In this document: in pieces, positions 35,752 through 45,721 of the stretch
Numbering within the stretch: the first letter of the stretch is position 1
Layout: each line of letters opens with the position of its first letter
Origin: Pseudomonas wadenswilerensis
GTDB lineage: Bacteria > Pseudomonadota > Gammaproteobacteria > Pseudomonadales > Pseudomonadaceae
Length of the DNA stretch: 64,000 nt
Direction of reading: 5' to 3'
Assembly: GCF_900497695.1 (NCBI RefSeq)
Contig: NZ_UIDD01000007.1
Location: 62,001 to 126,000 of the forward strand
Notes under the pieces: model-generated
The model's database searches: none
Told to the model about the DNA's origin: nothing
Seen by the model: only the letters and a program-made list of their open reading frames with translations
Program-made: the position numbers and the translations under genes

Positions 35752-38700
35752 GCCTGGATGACCTGTTGCACATCTGTCGTGAACGCCAGATCGAACTCTG
35801 GGCCACTGAAGGCCAGCTGCGTTTTCGCGCGCCGCAAGGGGCGCTGGACCCGGCCCTGGCCGAGCGCATCCGCGCCCAGCGTGAAGCACTGATGGTCCAT
35901 CTGTCGCCACGCGCGCAGTGGCGCTCGCAACCCGGGCAGGCGCTGCAACCTTTTGCCCTGAGCGCGGTGCAGGGCGCCTATGTGCTGGGGCGCAACCCGG
36001 CGTTCGACTATGGCGGCAACGCCTGCCACCTGTACGTCGAGTACCCCTGGCCGGCCAATGTCGACATCGAGCAACTGAACCAGGCCTGGAACGCCCTGGT
36101 ACAGCGCCACCCGATGTTGCGCGCGGTGGTGCACGACAACAGCCGCCAGTGCGTGCAGGCCCAGGTGCCCTGGCAACGCTTGCCGCTGCATGACCTGCGC
36201 CAGGCCTCGCCGCTGGCGTTCGAAGCGCATCTGCAGCAGGTGCGCGAGCGCCTGGATCATGCCTGCCATGCCCTCGACCAATGGCCGATCCTGTTGCCGG
36301 AAGTGAGCCTGGGCGCGGAACGGGCGATCCTGCATTGTTCGGTGGATTTCACCTTGCTCGATTACGCCAGCCTGCAACTGTTGCTGGTGGAACTGACCCA
36401 GCGCTACCTGGAGCCAACGCGGCATTGGCCGGTGCTGGAGGCGACCTATCGCGACTACCTGCAGCATGAACATGAGGTGCGTGAAAGCGCCGCCTGGCAA
36501 CGTGACAAGGCCTGGTGGCTGGCGCGCCTCGATAGCCTGCCCGGGCGTCCGGACCTGCCCCTGAGCGATGACGCCGGGATCGCCTCGCGCCGCTTCGAGC
36601 ACCACCATGGCGCATTGAGCGCGGCCCAGTGGAACGCCCTCTGTGCCCTGGCCAGCGCCCAGGGCTTAAGCGCTGCGGGCGTCACCCTGGCGGCGTTCGC
36701 CGAGGTGATCGGGCGCTGGAGCCAGAGCGCCGATTTCTGCCTGAACCTCACCGTACTCAACCGGCCGGACCTGCACCCGCAACTGGGCCAGGTGCTGGGC
36801 GACTTCACCGCCCTGAGCCTGCTGGCGGTGCACGGCGCCAGCGGCGCGAACTTTGTCCAGCGGGCGCGGCGTATCGGCGCGCAGTTGTTCGATGACCTGG
36901 ATCACAGCCGCTTTACCGGGGTCGAGGTATTGCGCGAGCTGGCACGGGTCCAGGGGCGTGGCGCCGACCTGATGCCGGTGGTGTTCACCAGCGGCATTGG
37001 CAGCGTCGAGCGCCTGCTGGGGGATTGCGGACGCTTGTTGCAGCCGCCGAGCTACATGATCAGCCAGACGTCCCAGGTGTGGATCGATTGCCAGGTCAGC
37101 GACCAGTACGGTGGTTTGCAGATCGGCTGGGACGTGCGCGTCGGCGTGCTGCCGCAAGGCATGGCCGCGCAGATGTTCGACGCTTATGTCGACCTGCTGC
37201 AGCGCCTGTCCGCAGATGCGCAGCTGTGGCAAGTGCGCGGCGACATCGTGTTGACCCAACAACGGCCGCCGCGGCTCTCGGCGCACAAGGCCCTGGACCG
37301 CAACATTGCCAGCGGCTTTGCCCGCCAGGCGCTGCGCACCCCGGACGCGCCGGTGATCAGCGACCGCGCCGGGCATTACAGCTACCGTCAGGTTGCCCAG
37401 CACGCCGACGCCGTACGCGCGGCGCTGGAGGCGCTTGAGGTAGCGCCCGGCGCGCGGGTGGCGGTGATGCTGCCCAAGAGCGCCTGGCAACTGATGGCGG
37501 TGCTGGGTATCAACCAGATGGGCGCCGCCTATGTGCCCATTGATATCCGGCAACCGGCCCTGCGCCGCGAAGCCATTTTGCGTGACGCCGGGATTGCCGC
37601 CGTCATCAGCCTGGAGGCCGAGGCCTTGCCGGCGGGCCTTGAGCTGCCGCGTATCGCCATCGACAGCCTCGCCGCCGCCAGCCACTGGCCGCCGCGCGAA
37701 CCGCTGGCGGTGCAAGCCGGTGACCTGGCCTACATCATCTACACCTCCGGCTCCACCGGTACGCCCAAGGGCGTGATGCTCAGCCATGGCGCGGTGGTCA
37801 ACACCCTCGACGACATCAACCAGCGCTACGGCGTCAACGCCCAGGACCGGGTGCTGGGGCTGGCGGAGCTGAGTTTCGACCTGTCGGTGTATGACTTCTT
37901 CGGGGCTACGGCGGTCGGCGCGCAGGTGGTGCTGCCAGACCCCGAACGCGGCGCCGATCCCTCCCACTGGGCGCAACTGATGCGTGAGCACGGCGTGACC
38001 TTGTGGAACTCGGTGCCGGCCCAGGGCCAGATGCTGATCGATTACCTGGAGACCGAGCCGGCTGTGATTCCCGGGCCGCGTTGCGTGATGTGGTCCGGCG
38101 ACTGGATCCCCACCACCTTGCCGACCCGCTGGTGGCAGCGCTGGCCCGACAGCCAGCTGTTCAGCCTGGGAGGCGCGACCGAGGCGGCCATCTGGTCGGT
38201 AGAGCATCCCATCCGTCCCGCCGACACGGCCTTGCCGAGCATCCCCTATGGCCGCGCCCTCAACGGCCAGACCCTGGAAGTGCTCGACAGCCTCGGCAGG
38301 CAATGCCCGCCGGGGGTACGCGGCGAGATTCATATCGGTGGCCTTGGCCTGGCCCTCGGCTACGCCGAAGACCCGCAGCGTACCGCCGAACGCTTCATCA
38401 CCCATGCCAGCGGACGGCGCCTGTATCGTACCGGGGACCTGGGACGTTACCTGGATGAGGACGGCCTGATCGAGTTTCTCGGACGCCAGGACGATCAGGT
38501 GAAGATCCGTGGCCATCGCATCGAACTGGCGGAAATCGACGCCGGCTGGCTGGCCCATCCACAGATTGCAGCCAGCACCACGGTACTGCTGGGCGAGCGC
38601 CACGAGCGTTCGTTGTGCAGCTTTGTCACCTTGCAGGCTTCGGCCAGCGATACCCAGCGGGTGGGCGAGGAACTGGCCCGGGTTGTGGCCAAGGCGCGCG

Positions 38701-41153
38701 ACACCCTGGAGCAGGCCGATTTCGGCCCCCGTGAGGAAATTCAGGCCGCCCTGGCGGCGCTGGACCGGGCGGCAGATGCATCGCTGCTGCACTGGCTGGC
38801 CGGCAGTGGTTTGCTGGCGTTGGCGCAGGACGTAGAGTTTGCCCCGCTGTGTCAGGCCCTGAAACTGGAGCCAGGCCAGCAACGCCTGTTGCGCCATTGG
38901 CTGACCCTGTTGACCTACAGCGGCTTTCTGCAACGCCAGGGCACGGGCTGGCGCTGCGCCGTGGACCCGGGCGAGGTCGATCAAGCAGCAGCCTGGGCGC
39001 ACTTCGCTGAACGGGCGCCGGCGGGGCTTTGGCCGGTGGAACTGGTGGATTACCTGCGGGGCAGCGCCATGCGCCTGGCCGAGCAACTGGACGGCCGGCT
39101 GAGCCCGGCGAGCCTGATGTTCCCGCAAGGTTCGGCGCATATTGCCGAAGCCATGTACAGCCGCGGCCTGCATGCACAGGTGCTGCACCAGGCCATGGCC
39201 GAGGCGGTGAGCGCGATTGTTGCCCGTGAAGGGCAGCGTAGCTGGCGCATTCTTGAAGTCGGTGCTGGCACTGGCGCGGCCAGTGCCTCGGTCATTCCGG
39301 CGCTGGCACCGTTGGTGGCAGCCGGTGTGCAGATCGACTACCTGTTCTCCGATGTTTCCAGCTACTTCCTCAATGCAGCACGGGAACGCTTTGCCGAGTA
39401 CCCATGGGTGCGCTTCATGCACTTTGACATGAACAAGCCCGCCTGCGAGCAGGGCCTGCATGCAGGCTCGGTGGACCTTGTGCTCAGTTCCGGGGCCTTG
39501 AACAATGCCCTCGATACCCCACGCCTGCTGGCCGGCCTGCGCCAGTTGTTGCAAGCCGATGCCTGGCTGGTGATCCAGGAGCTGACCCGCGAGCACCGGG
39601 AAATCAGTATCAGCCAAAGCCTGATGATGGAGACGCCCGAGGACTTGCGCGTGGCCAACGGGCAGTTGTTCGTGCACCGGCAACAGTGGCTGGATTGGCT
39701 CAACGGTGAAGCAGGGGACCATGCCCAGGCCCTGGCTTCACCGGCCAGTGTGCTGGCGGTGCTGGGCTATGACCTGTTGGTGGCGCGGATGAAAACCGAC
39801 CGGCCACTGTTGCCTGCCCAGACCTTGCTGACGTTTATTGCCGAGCGGGTGCCGCGTTACATGGTGCCGGCCCAGGTGCGAGTGCTGGACCGCCTGCCGG
39901 TGACCGCCAACGGCAAGATCGACCGCCGCGCCCTGACCACGCAGGCGCAGCAGCGCCAATTGGAACCGGTGCGCCAGGTACGGGCCGAGGTGGGTGATGA
40001 GCTGGTGCAGCGCCTGATCGGTCACTGGCAGCGAGTGCTCGACTGCAGCGACCTGTCGGCCGAGCAGGATTTCTTCGCCGCCGGTGGTGACTCGCTGCTG
40101 ATCGCCCAATTGATCGCCGGCGTGCGCGAACAGGAACCCCTGGCCCGTGCGCACCCCTTCGACCGCCTGCTGCGCTGGGCCCTCAGCCAGCCGACCCCGG
40201 CCGGCCTGGCGCAGCGCCTGCGCAGCGAATCGTGCACTGAGGCGCCGGCCCCGGAACAACCGGCAACGCCCGCCCTGGATACGACCCGAGCGCCGTTGAC
40301 CGGGCGCGTGCGGCTGGATACCCTGAGCGAACTGGCCGCTGGCGAGGGCGTTGCCCGGGTGCTGGTGCATGAGGGCCTCGGCACGTTGCTGCCTTATCGC
40401 GGGTTGATCGCGGAACTGGCGGGCAGCGGCCCGCTGCTGGGGCTCGCGGTGCACGACAGCGAGGGCTACCTGCGCCTGCCTGCGCAACACGTGAATGCGA
40501 CCCTCGGCAAACGCTATGCCCAGGCCTTGTGGGACAGCGGCCGGCGCAGCTTCGACCTGCTGGGCTACTGCTCCGGCGGGCTGGTGACCCTGGAACTGGC
40601 CAAGGCATTGCTGCAACTGGGGGCCGAGGTGCGCCAGGTGGACATTGTCTCCAGCTACCGCATTCCCTATCGGGTGGACGATGAGCTGCTGATTCTCTAC
40701 AGCTTCGCCGCCACCCTTGGCCTGGATGCGCAGGCGCTGGGCTTGCCGTCTGCCGAACAACTGCACGCCGCACTGGCCCAGGGGCTGAAGGATTCGCCGC
40801 AGCACCTGGCCGCGGGCAGCCTGAGTGAGGGCCTGCCACATTTCGACGCAGCGCAGCTCAAGTCCCGGGTGCTGGCCGCCGCCCGTGGCATCGCCGATGA
40901 GCAGCTGTACCGGGTGTTCGCCCATTCGGTGCGGGCCAGTCACTACAGCGACAGCGTGCCTTATGTCGGCGCCGTGCGCCTGTTCGTGCCGAGCGTCAGC
41001 AACCCCTTGATCGCCAATCACCAGGCCAGCCTGCAGGCTTGGTGGCAGGCGGCATCGCTGGCGCCGCTCACCGTGCAGACCCTGCGCGGCAATCACTTCG
41101 ATTGCCTGAGCGCCGGGCTCAGTCGTCACTTGCTGGAGGAACACCGTCCATGA
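35748..41153 (+). CDS. pchF: pyochelin synthetase PchF
   Basis: 1801 residues. Order: TubC-like N-terminal docking segment (1-55; RQIELWATEGQLRFRAPQG); cyclisation domain (FALSAVQGAYVLGRN; D-x4-D-x2-S in VDFTLLDYAS near 200); cysteine adenylation domain (YTSGSTGTPKG near 664, VKIRGHRIELAE near 918) interrupted by a true N-methyltransferase (ILEVGAGTGAAS near 1167, SSGALNNALDTP, QELTREHREIS); peptidyl carrier (AAGGDSLLIAQL, Ser near 1449); and thioesterase with GYCSGG near 1606. PchF adds the second cysteine, cyclises it, N-methylates after PchG reduction and releases pyochelin. The thioesterase elbow has Cys where Ser is usual; as I recall PAO1 PchF has the same. Confidence 0.95.
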   Translation: MSLDDLLHICRERQIELWATEGQLRFRAPQGALDPALAERIRAQREALMVHLSPRAQWRSQPGQALQPFALSAVQGAYVLGRNPAFDYGGNACHLYVEYPWPANVDIEQLNQAWNALVQRHPMLRAVVHDNSRQCVQAQVPWQRLPLHDLRQASPLAFEAHLQQVRERLDHACHALDQWPILLPEVSLGAERAILHCSVDFTLLDYASLQLLLVELTQRYLEPTRHWPVLEATYRDYLQHEHEVRESAAWQRDKAWWLARLDSLPGRPDLPLSDDAGIASRRFEHHHGALSAAQWNALCALASAQGLSAAGVTLAAFAEVIGRWSQSADFCLNLTVLNRPDLHPQLGQVLGDFTALSLLAVHGASGANFVQRARRIGAQLFDDLDHSRFTGVEVLRELARVQGRGADLMPVVFTSGIGSVERLLGDCGRLLQPPSYMISQTSQVWIDCQVSDQYGGLQIGWDVRVGVLPQGMAAQMFDAYVDLLQRLSADAQLWQVRGDIVLTQQRPPRLSAHKALDRNIASGFARQALRTPDAPVISDRAGHYSYRQVAQHADAVRAALEALEVAPGARVAVMLPKSAWQLMAVLGINQMGAAYVPIDIRQPALRREAILRDAGIAAVISLEAEALPAGLELPRIAIDSLAAASHWPPREPLAVQAGDLAYIIYTSGSTGTPKGVMLSHGAVVNTLDDINQRYGVNAQDRVLGLAELSFDLSVYDFFGATAVGAQVVLPDPERGADPSHWAQLMREHGVTLWNSVPAQGQMLIDYLETEPAVIPGPRCVMWSGDWIPTTLPTRWWQRWPDSQLFSLGGATEAAIWSVEHPIRPADTALPSIPYGRALNGQTLEVLDSLGRQCPPGVRGEIHIGGLGLALGYAEDPQRTAERFITHASGRRLYRTGDLGRYLDEDGLIEFLGRQDDQVKIRGHRIELAEIDAGWLAHPQIAASTTVLLGERHERSLCSFVTLQASASDTQRVGEELARVVAKARDTLEQADFGPREEIQAALAALDRAADASLLHWLAGSGLLALAQDVEFAPLCQALKLEPGQQRLLRHWLTLLTYSGFLQRQGTGWRCAVDPGEVDQAAAWAHFAERAPAGLWPVELVDYLRGSAMRLAEQLDGRLSPASLMFPQGSAHIAEAMYSRGLHAQVLHQAMAEAVSAIVAREGQRSWRILEVGAGTGAASASVIPALAPLVAAGVQIDYLFSDVSSYFLNAARERFAEYPWVRFMHFDMNKPACEQGLHAGSVDLVLSSGALNNALDTPRLLAGLRQLLQADAWLVIQELTREHREISISQSLMMETPEDLRVANGQLFVHRQQWLDWLNGEAGDHAQALASPASVLAVLGYDLLVARMKTDRPLLPAQTLLTFIAERVPRYMVPAQVRVLDRLPVTANGKIDRRALTTQAQQRQLEPVRQVRAEVGDELVQRLIGHWQRVLDCSDLSAEQDFFAAGGDSLLIAQLIAGVREQEPLARAHPFDRLLRWALSQPTPAGLAQRLRSESCTEAPAPEQPATPALDTTRAPLTGRVRLDTLSELAAGEGVARVLVHEGLGTLLPYRGLIAELAGSGPLLGLAVHDSEGYLRLPAQHVNATLGKRYAQALWDSGRRSFDLLGYCSGGLVTLELAKALLQLGAEVRQVDIVSSYRIPYRVDDELLILYSFAATLGLDAQALGLPSAEQLHAALAQGLKDSPQHLAAGSLSEGLPHFDAAQLKSRVLAAARGIADEQLYRVFAHSVRASHYSDSVPYVGAVRLFVPSVSNPLIANHQASLQAWWQAASLAPLTVQTLRGNHFDCLSAGLSRHLLEEHRP

Positions 41154-42187
41154 ACAACCCCGTCAAAACCCTGGTGGTGGGCTCGCGCTTCGGCCAGTTC
41201 TATGCCGCCGGTGTCGCTGCCGCCGACAACCTCGAACTGGTGGGGGTGCTGGGGCAGGGCAGTCGCCGCTCACAGGCCCTGGCCCGGCACCTGCAGGTGC
41301 CGTGTTTCGACGCCCTCGAACAGGTGCCCGACGATACCCGCCTGGCCTGCGTGGCGGTGGGCGGCGCGGCACGCGGCGAGCAGGGCCCGGCCCTGGCGCA
41401 AGCGTTGATGGCGCGTGGCATGGATGTGCTGATCGAACACCCGCTGTTGCCCCAGGAGTTGCACGAGCTGTTGCGTACTGCGGCGCGCTTGCAGCGGCGT
41501 TGCCTGCTCAACAGCTTCTATCCGCAATTGCCGTGGGTGGCGCGCTTTATCGAGCTCGGCCGGCAGTTGCATCGCCAGCAGGGGATTCGCCACATCGAGG
41601 CCAACTGCGCGGTGCAGGTCAGCTACGCGACCCTGGATTTGCTGGCGGCGCTACTGGAGTCGGTGGGGCCGTGGTCGCTGGACAATCTGGCGCCGGCGCT
41701 GTCGCCGTGGCGCGATATCAGCCTGATCATGGCTGAGGTACCGGTGTCGTTACGCGTGCTCAACGAACTGGCGGCGGCCGATGACGGGCGCATGCAGATG
41801 CTCCAGCGCATCAGCCTCGCCACCGACAGCGGCACCCTGCTGCTGGCCTCGCCCCATGGGCCGCTGCTGTGGATGCCGGCGGTGCGTGCGCCGAGCGAGG
41901 ATGTGCACGGGTTGTTCGATCTGACTGGCGTCGCCTTGCCGTGTGTCGAAGTGCTGCAGGACGCCGCCACCGATTGGGGGCAGGTCTATCGCCAGGTCTG
42001 GCCACAGGCGGCGGCCAGTGCCCTGCAACCGTTGCTCGACGGCGTCGGCCTGGTGCGTCGGCAACAGCGCAGCCTGGAAGTGGTCGGGCTCTGGCAGCAG
42101 GTGACGGCGGCCATCGGCTTTCCCGAAACGCCACCCCAGGCGCTGCCGGCGGCAAGCCTGGCGCAGGCCCTGGAGGGTTGCCGATGA
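41150..42187 (+). CDS. pchG: thiazolinyl imide reductase PchG
   Basis: 345 residues from the ATG at 41150, overlapping pchF by 4 bp. The Rossmann start is VVGSRFGQFYAAG, with ELVGVLGQGSRRSQALA and LIEHPLLPQELHELL, as in the PchG/Irp3 group. It reduces one thiazoline ring of the PchF-bound chain to thiazolidine with NADPH. P. protegens uses a different reductase, PchK, for enantio-pyochelin. The neighbourhood and the PchE epimerase argue for PchG here, but sequence similarity to P. aeruginosa PchG is only moderate by eye. Confidence 0.85.
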   Translation: MNNPVKTLVVGSRFGQFYAAGVAAADNLELVGVLGQGSRRSQALARHLQVPCFDALEQVPDDTRLACVAVGGAARGEQGPALAQALMARGMDVLIEHPLLPQELHELLRTAARLQRRCLLNSFYPQLPWVARFIELGRQLHRQQGIRHIEANCAVQVSYATLDLLAALLESVGPWSLDNLAPALSPWRDISLIMAEVPVSLRVLNELAAADDGRMQMLQRISLATDSGTLLLASPHGPLLWMPAVRAPSEDVHGLFDLTGVALPCVEVLQDAATDWGQVYRQVWPQAAASALQPLLDGVGLVRRQQRSLEVVGLWQQVTAAIGFPETPPQALPAASLAQALEGCR

Positions 42188-43923
42188 ACTTTCTGGGGCC
42201 CGAATTGCGGGCATTGTTGCAGCCTTTTCGCGCGCGCTTGTGGCTAGCGGTGGCGGTGCAGGCCATCGCCGGGATCAGTTCGCTGGTGCCGTTGATAGCC
42301 CTGGCGCATCTGGCCGACGGCCTGCACCAGGCGCCGCCGTTGGCGCCTGGGGTGATGGGCTGGGTGCTGCTGGCGGTGTTCGGCTCGGCCCTGTGGCTGT
42401 GTGGTCAGACCCTGGCACTGCACCTCACCCACAGCGTGGATGCCGACCTGTGCAACCGCTTGCGGGTGCGCCTGGCCGAGCATCTGCAACGCTTGCCCCT
42501 GGGCTGGTTCGCGCGGCTGGGGGCCGACGGCGTCACCCGTTATGCCGAACAGGATGTGCGGGCGCTGCACCAACTGGTCGGCCATGCCCCGACCGATCTG
42601 GTCAACCTGCTGCTGATTCCTCTGGCCACCCTGAGCTACCTGCTGTGGAGCGACAGCGGTTTGGCGCTCTGGTGCCTGCTACCACTGGGGTTGGGAGTGC
42701 TGGGTTACTGGCGGCTGGGCTCGGCGCATTACCGCGAAGATGTCGAACGGCGTAATGCTGCGATCCAGCAGTTGTTCAGCGCTTACAGTCAGTTTGCCGC
42801 GAACCTGGGACTGGTGCGCCAGTTTCCGGGTGCGGGCATCCACCGCAGCCTGCAACAGGCGGTACACCAATTCGACCAACGCTTCAGCCACTGGGTGAGC
42901 CGCGCCGGTCATCTCGCTGCGCTGATCCAGGTGCTGCTCGGCGCACCCTGGCTGCTGGCCTGGGTGGTGCTCGGGGCTTTGCTGGCGGGACTGACCGAGG
43001 TGGGCGCGGCGCAGTTGTGCGCCTTCCTGTTGCTGGTACGGGCCATGGCCGCGCCAGTGTTGGCGATGGGGCACGGCCTCGATGCCCTCAACAGTGCGCG
43101 GGTCAGCGCGCAGCGCCTGCAGGCGGTGTTGAGTACGCCGCCGTTGGCCGAACCCGACGCGCCGCAAGTGCCCAGGGACGCCAGCGTGGAAATGCGTGAG
43201 GTGTACTTCGCCCATGGCTCGGTCCCGGTGCTGGCGGCGATCAACCTGCGCCTGGAACCGGGCACCACCACGGCGCTGGTGGGGCCGTCGGGCGCGGGCA
43301 AAAGCACCCTGGCCGGGTTGATTGCACGGTTCATGGACGTCGACAGCGGGCAGGTGCTGGTGGGCGGGGTGGATGTTCGCCAGGTCGCCAGCCAGCAACT
43401 GCAACGTCATCTGGCGCTGGTGTTCCAGCACGCCGGCGCGCTGCGTTTGTCCCTGGCGCAGAACATCGCCCTGTACCAGCCCGACGCGAGCCTGGCGCAG
43501 ATTCGCCAGGCCGCGCGGGCGGCGTGCCTGGACAGCCGGATCATGGCCTTGCCCAAGGGCTACGCGAGCATCGCTGGTGACGACGTAAGGCTCTCTGGCG
43601 GCGAGCTGCAACGCCTGGCCATCGCCCGCGCGCTGCTCTCGAGCGCGCCGATCATGCTCTTGGACGAGCCGACCTCGGCGACCGATCCGCAAACCGAGCG
43701 GGCCTTGCGCACTGCCTTGCATGAGGGGGCGGCCGGGCGTACCCGGCTGATCGTTGCCCACCGGTTGCAGAGCATCTGCCATGCCGAGCAGATCCTGGTG
43801 CTGAACGAAGGCCGGATTGTGCAGCGCGGCTGTCACCAGCAGTTGCTGGCCACGGACGGCCTTTACCGTCAGTTGTGGCGTGAACAAATGTCGAGCGCCG
43901 ATCAAATGGAGCCTGTGTCATGA
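42184..43923 (+). CDS. pchH: ABC half-transporter (membrane + ATPase) PchH
   Basis: 579 residues. The N-terminal transmembrane domain has six helices (about 20-300). The ATPase domain has Walker A GPSGAGKST near 367, signature LSGGELQRLAIARALL, Walker B IMLLDEPTSATD and switch His IVAHRL. It probably pairs with PchI as a heterodimeric inner-membrane exporter-type ABC protein, like YbtP/YbtQ, which act in uptake. Its exact role in pyochelin traffic is unsettled. It overlaps both neighbours by 4 bp. Confidence 0.93.
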   Translation: MNFLGPELRALLQPFRARLWLAVAVQAIAGISSLVPLIALAHLADGLHQAPPLAPGVMGWVLLAVFGSALWLCGQTLALHLTHSVDADLCNRLRVRLAEHLQRLPLGWFARLGADGVTRYAEQDVRALHQLVGHAPTDLVNLLLIPLATLSYLLWSDSGLALWCLLPLGLGVLGYWRLGSAHYREDVERRNAAIQQLFSAYSQFAANLGLVRQFPGAGIHRSLQQAVHQFDQRFSHWVSRAGHLAALIQVLLGAPWLLAWVVLGALLAGLTEVGAAQLCAFLLLVRAMAAPVLAMGHGLDALNSARVSAQRLQAVLSTPPLAEPDAPQVPRDASVEMREVYFAHGSVPVLAAINLRLEPGTTTALVGPSGAGKSTLAGLIARFMDVDSGQVLVGGVDVRQVASQQLQRHLALVFQHAGALRLSLAQNIALYQPDASLAQIRQAARAACLDSRIMALPKGYASIAGDDVRLSGGELQRLAIARALLSSAPIMLLDEPTSATDPQTERALRTALHEGAAGRTRLIVAHRLQSICHAEQILVLNEGRIVQRGCHQQLLATDGLYRQLWREQMSSADQMEPVS

Positions 43924-45617
43924 GCGTTTTTTCGTCCCTGCGCCAACTGCCACTGCGCACCTGGCAAACCCTGCGCGGGGCCTTGATCTGGATGGTGCTG
44001 GCCGCCGTGCTCGATGGCCTGGCCGGGCTGGCACTGGTGCCGCTGATGCTGGCCTGGTTCGACCCTGCGGCTCCTGATGCGCTGCAGCCTGTGTGGCTAT
44101 TGCTCGGCCTGACGCTGCTGCACGCCCTGGTCAGCTACATCGCCCAGCGTCGTGGTTACCTGGCCGGGGCGGGGCTGGCGACGGGGCTGGTGTCGCGTCT
44201 GCTGGCGCATTTGCCACGGCTGCCGCTGGGCCGGCAGCGTCATCTTGAGGACCTGGTTCGCGGGCCGGTGTTCAATAGCATGAGCATCCCGGCGCACCTG
44301 TTGGCACCGTTGATAACCGCGTTGGTCACGCCGACGGTGGTGGTCCTCGGCCTGTTCGCCATCGCGCCTCGGCTGGCGCTGCTGCTGGCGCTGGCCTACC
44401 TGCCGTTGTTCGGCCTGCTGCGCTGGGCCGGGCGGCGCAGCCTGGAGCTGGAGCAACAGCGCCAGGCGGTGGATCGTCATGCCGGGCAACTGCTGCAAGC
44501 CTTCGCCGAGCAGCAGCCGCTGATGCGCAGCAGTGCTGATGCCAGTCAGGGCCAGGTAGCCCTGCGCGAGGCCCTGCAGCAACAACATCAGGCGACCCGT
44601 TCGCTCAATCGCCGGGCACTGCCCGCCAGCCTGGGCTTTGCCAGCGCAGTGCAACTGGTGTTTTCGGCGGTGCTCGTCGGCGGGGTGCTGGCGGTGGCTG
44701 CCGGGCACTTGCCGGGGGCGCTGCTGGTGGCAGTGCTGGTCTTGCTGGTGCGCTTTGTCGAGCCGCTGTCGCAGCTGGCGCAACTGGACCAGGCCTTGCG
44801 CATGGCCTGGCAGGCCTTGGCGCAGGTGCTGGGGGTGCTGGGCGAACCAACACTGTTCAGCCCGCAACCCGGCCTGCAACCACGGGATGCCAGCCTTCAG
44901 GGCCAGGGTCTGAACAGCTACGGCGAACACGGCGAGCACCTGCTCAAGGACCTCGACCTGCACTGCGCGCCCGGCACCTTCACGGCCATTGTCGGGCCTT
45001 CGGGGGCCGGTAAAAGCACGCTGCTGGCCTTGCTTGGCCGCGGGATGGATGCCCAGGCCGGCGAAGTGCGCCTGGGCCAGGTGGACATCCGCCAATTGAG
45101 CGAGCAAACCCTCGCCGCGCAGCTGACCCAGGTGTTCCAGGACAGCGGCCTGTTCGCCGGCAGCCTGCTGTGGAATGTCAGCATGGCGCGGCCACAGGCG
45201 ACACCGGCGCAACTGCAGCAGGCCGCCGAAGCGGCTGCGCTGGATGAGGTGCTCGCCAGCCTGGCGGACGGCTGGCACTGCGAAGTCGGCCCGGGCGGTG
45301 CCTTGCTGTCGGGTGGTCAGCGCCAGCGAGTGGGCCTGGCGCGGGCGCTGCTGTCCGAAGCGCCGATCGTGTTGCTCGACGAACCCACCGCCAGCCTCGA
45401 TGCGCGCAGCGAGGCGCGGGTCAATCGCAGCCTGCGGGCGTTGCGTGGCCGGCGCACACTGGTGCTGGTGTCGCACAACCCGGCGCTGGTGCGTGACGCC
45501 GATCAGATCCTGGTGCTTGAGGCCGGACGCTTGAGCGGCTGCGGCAGCCACGAACAGTTGCTCGCCACCCACCCTTGGTATGCGCAGTTCGTCGAGCAGC
45601 AGCGTGTCGACGGCTAA
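43920..45617 (+). CDS. pchI: ABC half-transporter (membrane + ATPase) PchI
   Basis: 565 residues. The transmembrane domain is at about 20-300 (LIWMVLAAVLDGLAGLALVP). The ATPase domain has Walker A GPSGAGKST near 358, signature LSGGQRQRVGLARALL, Walker B IVLLDEPTASLD and VSHNPAL with the switch His. It is the partner of PchH. It is the last gene of the coupled pchEFGHI run; fptA follows after 104 bp with its own promoter signals. Confidence 0.93.
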   Translation: MSVFSSLRQLPLRTWQTLRGALIWMVLAAVLDGLAGLALVPLMLAWFDPAAPDALQPVWLLLGLTLLHALVSYIAQRRGYLAGAGLATGLVSRLLAHLPRLPLGRQRHLEDLVRGPVFNSMSIPAHLLAPLITALVTPTVVVLGLFAIAPRLALLLALAYLPLFGLLRWAGRRSLELEQQRQAVDRHAGQLLQAFAEQQPLMRSSADASQGQVALREALQQQHQATRSLNRRALPASLGFASAVQLVFSAVLVGGVLAVAAGHLPGALLVAVLVLLVRFVEPLSQLAQLDQALRMAWQALAQVLGVLGEPTLFSPQPGLQPRDASLQGQGLNSYGEHGEHLLKDLDLHCAPGTFTAIVGPSGAGKSTLLALLGRGMDAQAGEVRLGQVDIRQLSEQTLAAQLTQVFQDSGLFAGSLLWNVSMARPQATPAQLQQAAEAAALDEVLASLADGWHCEVGPGGALLSGGQRQRVGLARALLSEAPIVLLDEPTASLDARSEARVNRSLRALRGRRTLVLVSHNPALVRDADQILVLEAGRLSGCGSHEQLLATHPWYAQFVEQQRVDG

Positions 45618-45633
45618 GGGCATTGGTGCCGGG

Positions 45634-45650
45634 CATCAATTGAAAAAGTC
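45634..45650 (+). promoter_or_regulatory. candidate PchR box for fptA
   Basis: CATCAATTGAAAAAGTC, 15 of 17 identical to the candidate box ahead of pchD and in the same orientation towards its gene, 72-88 bp before fptA. Confidence 0.55.
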
Positions 45651-45686
45651 ACTAAATCGAAAAGTTCACCCACTCGTTTGAAGGAT

Positions 45687-45705
45687 ACTAATGAGAATTA
45701 TTATC
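45687..45705. promoter_or_regulatory. Fur box upstream of fptA
   Basis: actaatgagaattattatc matches 15 of 19 positions of the Fur consensus, 17-35 bp before the fptA ATG, in the place expected to block transcription when iron is present. Confidence 0.75.
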
Positions 45706-45721
45706 GAAATGGGGCGGGGCA

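Noticed and set aside
36666..39722. 1018-residue open frame on the minus strand
   Set aside because: It lies wholly antisense to pchF, whose domains are unmistakable. High GC leaves long open shadows, and the translation has no recognisable motif.
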